DNA of 64,000 bases from Corallococcus interemptor (GTDB lineage Bacteria; Myxococcota; Myxococcia; Myxococcales; Myxococcaceae): NCBI RefSeq assembly GCF_003668875.1, contig NZ_RAWM01000010.1, positions 1-64,000 of the forward strand. Direction: 5' to 3'. Positions within the stretch are counted from its first letter, which is position 1. Each line of letters begins with the position of its first letter. A program made the position numbers and the translations under genes. Positions 60,467 through 64,000 of this stretch are shown here, piece by piece. The notes beneath the pieces were generated by a model, which made no database searches, was not told the DNA's origin, and saw only the letters and a list, made by a program, of their open reading frames with translations.

Positions 60467-62131
60467 TCAGGGCAGCGGCTCCGTGCGGTGCTTGCGCGCG
60501 GGGTTCTCAAGGCCCACGCGGTACCAGCGGTAGCCGTAGCCCTCCAGCGTGAGCACGTGGCGCCCGCCGTCCGCGGGCTTGGAGTGGTCCTCGCTGAGCA
60601 CGTTGAAGAGCGTGCACGGCTCCTCGCCGCCGACGTCCAGCTTCACCGTGCAGGGCCGTGACGACAGGTTGTGCAGCACCACCATGGCGTTGCCCTTCCA
60701 TTCGTACCGGATGGCCAGCACGCCCTTGTTGCCCGTGCGCAGCACCTTCCACGCGCCCCAGCCCAGCTCCGGGCACTCCTTGCGCGCGCGGATGATGCGC
60801 TCCGTCCAGTTGAGCTGCGAGCCCGGGTCGCGGCGCTGCTGCGCCACGTTCACCTGCCGGAAGCCGAACGGCCCCTCCGCCACCAGGGGCTTCACGGGGG
60901 TTTCCGCCAGCGTGAAGCCGCCGTGCGGCTCCGGGCTCCACTGCATGGGCGTGCGCACGGCCTGCCGCTCCACCAGCGCCAGGTTCTCTCCCATGCCCAG
61001 CTCGTCGCCGTACCAGAGCACCGGCGTCCCCGGCAGGGAGAACATCAGGCTGTACGCCAGCTCGATGCGGCGGCGGTCCCCGTCCAGCATGGACGCGAGC
61101 CGGCGGCGCAAGCCCCGGTCATACAGCTGCATGCCCTTGTCCGGCCCCAGCGCCTGGAACACCTCCAGCCGGTCCTTGTCCGACAGGCGCCCCAGGTCCA
61201 GCTCGTCGTGGTTGCGCAGGAAGTTCGCCCACTGCGCCGTGTGCGGCAGCTTGGGTGCTGACTTCAGCGCCTGCACCAGCGGCGTCACGTCCCCACGCGT
61301 GAGCGCCAGGTAGAAGTTCTGGTTCGCCAGGAAGTTGAAGACCAGCTGCATGCGGTCGTTGTCGCCGAAGAACTCCATCACCTCGTCCATGGTGACGTTC
61401 GCTTCGGCGAGCAGGATGGCGTCACCCTTGCGCCACGACAGGAACTCGCGCATCTCCTCCAGGAGCTTGTAGGGGTTCTTCACGTCCGGGTTCTTCAAGC
61501 CCTTCAGTTCAACGAGGAAGGGCACCGCGTCCACGCGGAAGCCGGACACGCCCAGCTCCAGCCAGAACCCCATGACCTTGAGGATCTGCTCGCGCACCTC
61601 CGGGTTCGCGACGTTGAGGTCGGGCTGGTAGTGGAAGAAGCGGTGGAAGTACCAGAGGCGCGCCTCCTTGTCGTACGTCCACGTGGAGGGCTGCACGCCC
61701 GGGAAGACCATGCCCTTGTTGGCGTCCTTGGGCTTCTTCTTCGCCCACACGTAGTAGTCGCGGTAGGGGCTGTCCGGGTCCTTGCGCGCCGCCTGGAACC
61801 ACGGGTGCTGATCCGACGTGTGGTTCACCACCAGGTCGATGATGACGCGGATGCCGTGCAGCTTCGCCTCGTGGGTGAAGGCCACGAAGTCGCCCAGGTC
61901 CCCCAGCCGTGGATCCACGCCGTAGTAGTCGCTGATGTCGTAGCCGTTGTCGCGGTTGGGCGTGGGCTGGAAGGGCAAGAGCCACAGGCAGGTGATGCCC
62001 AGGCCCGCCAGGTAGTCCAGCTTGCGCTTGAGGCCCTTGAAGTCCCCCACGCCGTCGCCGTTGCCGTCCATGAACGTCTCGACGTCGAGACAGTAGACGA
62101 CCGCGTTCTTGTACCAGAGGTCCTCGATCAT
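60467..62131 (-). CDS. GH13 alpha-amylase family enzyme, trehalose-synthase-like
   Basis: A 554-residue enzyme without signal peptide. The barrel has all GH13 motifs: DLVVNHTSDQHPWFQ (region I), GFRVDAVPF with nucleophile Asp201 (region II), LAEANV with acid/base Glu243 (region III), and FLRNHDELDL with Asp309 (region IV). The start MIEDLWYKNAVVYCLDVETFMDGNGDGVGDFKGL resembles trehalose synthases and related GH13_16/33 enzymes, which rearrange maltose to trehalose. The C-terminal 90 residues are a beta domain. The exact reaction (trehalose synthase, glucosylase or other) cannot be told. It is divergent from the flavin oxidoreductase gene. Confidence 0.9.
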   Translation of the reverse strand: MIEDLWYKNAVVYCLDVETFMDGNGDGVGDFKGLKRKLDYLAGLGITCLWLLPFQPTPNRDNGYDISDYYGVDPRLGDLGDFVAFTHEAKLHGIRVIIDLVVNHTSDQHPWFQAARKDPDSPYRDYYVWAKKKPKDANKGMVFPGVQPSTWTYDKEARLWYFHRFFHYQPDLNVANPEVREQILKVMGFWLELGVSGFRVDAVPFLVELKGLKNPDVKNPYKLLEEMREFLSWRKGDAILLAEANVTMDEVMEFFGDNDRMQLVFNFLANQNFYLALTRGDVTPLVQALKSAPKLPHTAQWANFLRNHDELDLGRLSDKDRLEVFQALGPDKGMQLYDRGLRRRLASMLDGDRRRIELAYSLMFSLPGTPVLWYGDELGMGENLALVERQAVRTPMQWSPEPHGGFTLAETPVKPLVAEGPFGFRQVNVAQQRRDPGSQLNWTERIIRARKECPELGWGAWKVLRTGNKGVLAIRYEWKGNAMVVLHNLSSRPCTVKLDVGGEEPCTLFNVLSEDHSKPADGGRHVLTLEGYGYRWYRVGLENPARKHRTEPLP

Positions 62132-62286
62132 CCCTTCCGTTTAGCCCTCCCCTCGCGGCAGTGGCCGTCCGGATGGGACCGTCGTGCGGAACCCCACACC
62201 TGGGGGCCGGCGGACTTCGTTCAGCCAACACTCGCGTGAAGACGGGCCTCGCCGTGGGAGCGCTGCCGCTCCAGGGTGGCGCCCGC

Positions 62287-63249
62287 ATGCCCCTCATCGG
62301 ATTCCACGCGTCGCACGAACAGTTTCCCCCCAGCGAGCTCCTGCGCCTCTGTCAGAAGGCGGAGCGCGCGGGCTTCCAGGCCGCGCTCAACTCGGATCAC
62401 TTCCACCCGTGGACGGAGGCGCAGGGACAGAGCGGCTTCGCCTGGGCGTTCATGGGCGCGGCGCTCGCGAGCACCGGGCTGTCCTTCGGCTCGGTCACCG
62501 CGCCGGGCCAGCGCTACCACCCGGCCATCGTCGCGCAGGCGCTGGCCACCCTGAACGAGATGTATCCCGGCCGGGCGTGGATGGCGCTCGGCAGCGGCCA
62601 GTACCTCAATGAGGCCATCACCGGTACGGGCTGGCCCGCCAAGGACCTGCGCAACGCGCGCCTGAAGGAGTGCGTGGACATCCTGCGCGCCCTCTTCCGG
62701 GGCGAGACGGTGACGCACCGGGGGCTCGTCACCGTGGAGGAGGCGAAGCTCTACACGCGCCCCAAGGACATGCCGCTGCTCATCGGCGCCGCCGTCTCGC
62801 CGAAGACGGCGGAGTGGGTGGGGAGCTGGGCGGACGGGCTCATCACCACCGCGAGGCCCCCGGAGGAGCTGCGTCCGGTGGTGGAGTCCTTCCGGAAGGG
62901 CGGCGGCGAAGGCAAGCCCATGTTCCTCAAGGTGCAGCTGTCCTACGCGTCCGACGACGAACTGGCGCGCGAGGGCGCGTACAACCAGTGGGCGTCCAAC
63001 ATCTTCGCCAACAGCGTCCTCACCGACCTGCGCGCGCCCGCGCAGTTCCAGGAGGCCGCGAGCGTGGTGCAGCCGCACGACCTGGACGGCCCGCTGCGCG
63101 TCTCCAGCAGCCTCCAGCAGCACGTGGACTGGCTGGGAGAGGACCTGCGCCTGGGCTTCGACCGGCTGTACCTGCACAACGTCAACCGCGACCAGGACGG
63201 GTTCATCGAAGCGTTTGGCGCGAAGGTGCTTCCCGCGCTCGCGCGCTGA
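62287..63249 (+). CDS. LLM-class flavin-dependent oxidoreductase (TIGR03885-like)
   Basis: A 320-residue luciferase-like barrel protein. The N-terminus MPLIGFHASHEQFPPSELLRLCQKAERAGFQAALNSDHFHPW and GSVTAPGQRYHPAIVAQALATLNEMYPGRAWMALGSGQYLNE are typical of the F420-dependent-glucose-6-phosphate-dehydrogenase-like branch. The TIGR03885 group keeps this fold in organisms that lack F420 and probably uses FMN. Substrate unknown. ATG 62287 is chosen because the frame upstream is not family-like. It is divergent from the GH13 gene across 155 bp and followed 24 bp later by the AlkZ-like gene on the same strand, perhaps co-transcribed. Confidence 0.85.
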   Translation: MPLIGFHASHEQFPPSELLRLCQKAERAGFQAALNSDHFHPWTEAQGQSGFAWAFMGAALASTGLSFGSVTAPGQRYHPAIVAQALATLNEMYPGRAWMALGSGQYLNEAITGTGWPAKDLRNARLKECVDILRALFRGETVTHRGLVTVEEAKLYTRPKDMPLLIGAAVSPKTAEWVGSWADGLITTARPPEELRPVVESFRKGGGEGKPMFLKVQLSYASDDELAREGAYNQWASNIFANSVLTDLRAPAQFQEAASVVQPHDLDGPLRVSSSLQQHVDWLGEDLRLGFDRLYLHNVNRDQDGFIEAFGAKVLPALAR

Positions 63250-63273
63250 GGACGGCTGGGTATGCTCGGGCGC

Positions 63274-64000
63274 ATGCCCAGCGACGTCCTGTCCCGTCAG
63301 GCCCTCAACCGCGCCACGCTCGCGCGCCAGCTGCTGCTCACGCGCGAGAAGATGACGGTGCCGAAAGCCATCGAGCACCTGGTGGGGCTCCAGGCCCAGC
63401 TCGCGCGCCCGCCGTACCTGGCCCTGTGGTCGCGACTCCAGGGCTTCCAGCGCGACGCGCTGACGAAGCTTGCGCTCAAGCGCGAGCTGGCGCGCGGCAC
63501 GATGATGCGCGGCACGCTGCACCTGATGACCACGAAGGACTACCTGCGCTTCCGTGGCCTCTTCCAGCCGCTGCTCGACGCGGCCATGCGCTCCGTGCTG
63601 AAGGAGCGCGCCACGGCGTTGGACTTGCCCGCGCTGCTGGCCACCGCGAGGCCCTTCCTCCAGGAGAAGCCCCGAACCTTCGAGGAGGTGCGTGAGCACC
63701 TGCTGAAGCACCACGTGGGCGGCGACGAGCGGGCCATGGGCTTCGCCGCGCGGATGATGCTGCCGCTCGTCCAGGTCCCCGAGGAGGGGCTGGAGTGGGG
63801 CTGGCCGGGCAACGCCGGCTTCACGCTGGCGGAGTCGTGGTTGGGAGAGAAGCTGTCCACGGACGACGACGCGTCACCGCTGGTGCTGCGCTACCTGGCC
63901 GCCTTCGGTCCCGCCACGGTGGCGGACATGCAGTCCTGGTCCGGCATCAAGCCGCTGAAGGATGCCTTCGAGAAGGTGCGAGGCAAGCTGGTGGAGTTCC
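63274..64000 (+). CDS. AlkZ/YcaQ-like winged-helix protein, N-terminal part (cut by the right edge)
   Basis: The frame is open from ATG 63274 to the end of the window, giving 242 residues. ATG 63262 is four codons upstream in the same frame. MPKAIEHLVGLQAQLARPPY-like text (VGLQAQLARPPYLALWSRL) and RGTLHLMTTKDYLRF match the DUF1016/HTH_42 (PF06224) group, which includes the DNA glycosylases AlkZ and YcaQ; the QxQ motif of that family is visible in GLQAQL. Such proteins unhook interstrand cross-links or remove damaged bases. The second half is unseen, so activity is not judged. It follows the flavin oxidoreductase gene closely. Confidence 0.8.
   Translation, partial: MPSDVLSRQALNRATLARQLLLTREKMTVPKAIEHLVGLQAQLARPPYLALWSRLQGFQRDALTKLALKRELARGTMMRGTLHLMTTKDYLRFRGLFQPLLDAAMRSVLKERATALDLPALLATARPFLQEKPRTFEEVREHLLKHHVGGDERAMGFAARMMLPLVQVPEEGLEWGWPGNAGFTLAESWLGEKLSTDDDASPLVLRYLAAFGPATVADMQSWSGIKPLKDAFEKVRGKLVEF

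Noticed and set aside
1..64000. tRNA, rRNA, CRISPR arrays, insertion sequences, prophage genes and replication origins
   Set aside because: I looked for cloverleaf ends, spaced identical repeats, transposase motifs and phage structural genes and found none that I could support.

Overview
The window is a high-G+C, gene-dense stretch of chromosome from what looks like a fruiting myxobacterium (Myxococcota, Corallococcus/Myxococcus type). This rests on overall character: a DUF2378-family protein known mainly from myxobacteria, three Ser/Thr protein kinases, an FHA-sigma54 activator, many secreted lipoproteins with Asp-Ala-Gly linkers, and tight head-to-tail packing with 1-20 bp overlaps. I saw no tRNA, rRNA, CRISPR array or insertion sequence. 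The first and last genes are cut by the window edges.

Layout. 1-5256: tail of an amino-acid permease, an AbiGi-like protein facing a Fic enzyme with its own palindromic operator, the RNA helicase dbpA, and a TetR/DUF1304 divergent pair with two operator copies. 5257-10563: a small lipoprotein, then an operon of ECF sigma factor, zinc-type anti-sigma factor and secreted caspase-like protein, a Cys-rich lipoprotein and an MFS exporter. 10544-20255: SAM methyltransferase, Ap4A phosphorylase, TPR protein, DUF2378 protein, a lipocalin-like protein, FUSC membrane protein, a lipoprotein, an internally deleted glycosidase and two tiny genes. 20252-30571: secreted proteins, an RluA-type pseudouridine synthase, a quinone-type oxidoreductase, and a three-gene operon of two GMC oxidoreductases plus an alpha/beta hydrolase with a cysteine at the nucleophile elbow.

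30572-39746: a Ser/Thr kinase, a lower-G+C patch (about 32.6-34.6 kb) with two unknown membrane proteins, a nitronate monooxygenase, and an operon of an RTX-repeat protein with an NleD-like zinc site, a lipoprotein and a spermidine-synthase-like protein that seems to use a CTG start. A secreted M23 peptidase is divergent from it. 39824-44337: two HEAT-type proteins, a ZIP metal transporter and the FHA-sigma54 activator.

44345-57691 is one long minus-strand run: CPBP protease, DUF262 protein, a HipA kinase fused in frame to a methyltransferase, an OPT transporter, a giant kinase-ATPase-TPR protein, a lipoprotein and a second kinase. The DUF262 / HipA-methyltransferase pair is the best candidate for an undescribed system. 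The ECF/anti-sigma/caspase operon is the second. 57802-64000 holds a secreted astacin with a repeat tail, a GH13 amylase-type enzyme, an LLM-class flavin oxidoreductase and the start of an AlkZ-like protein.
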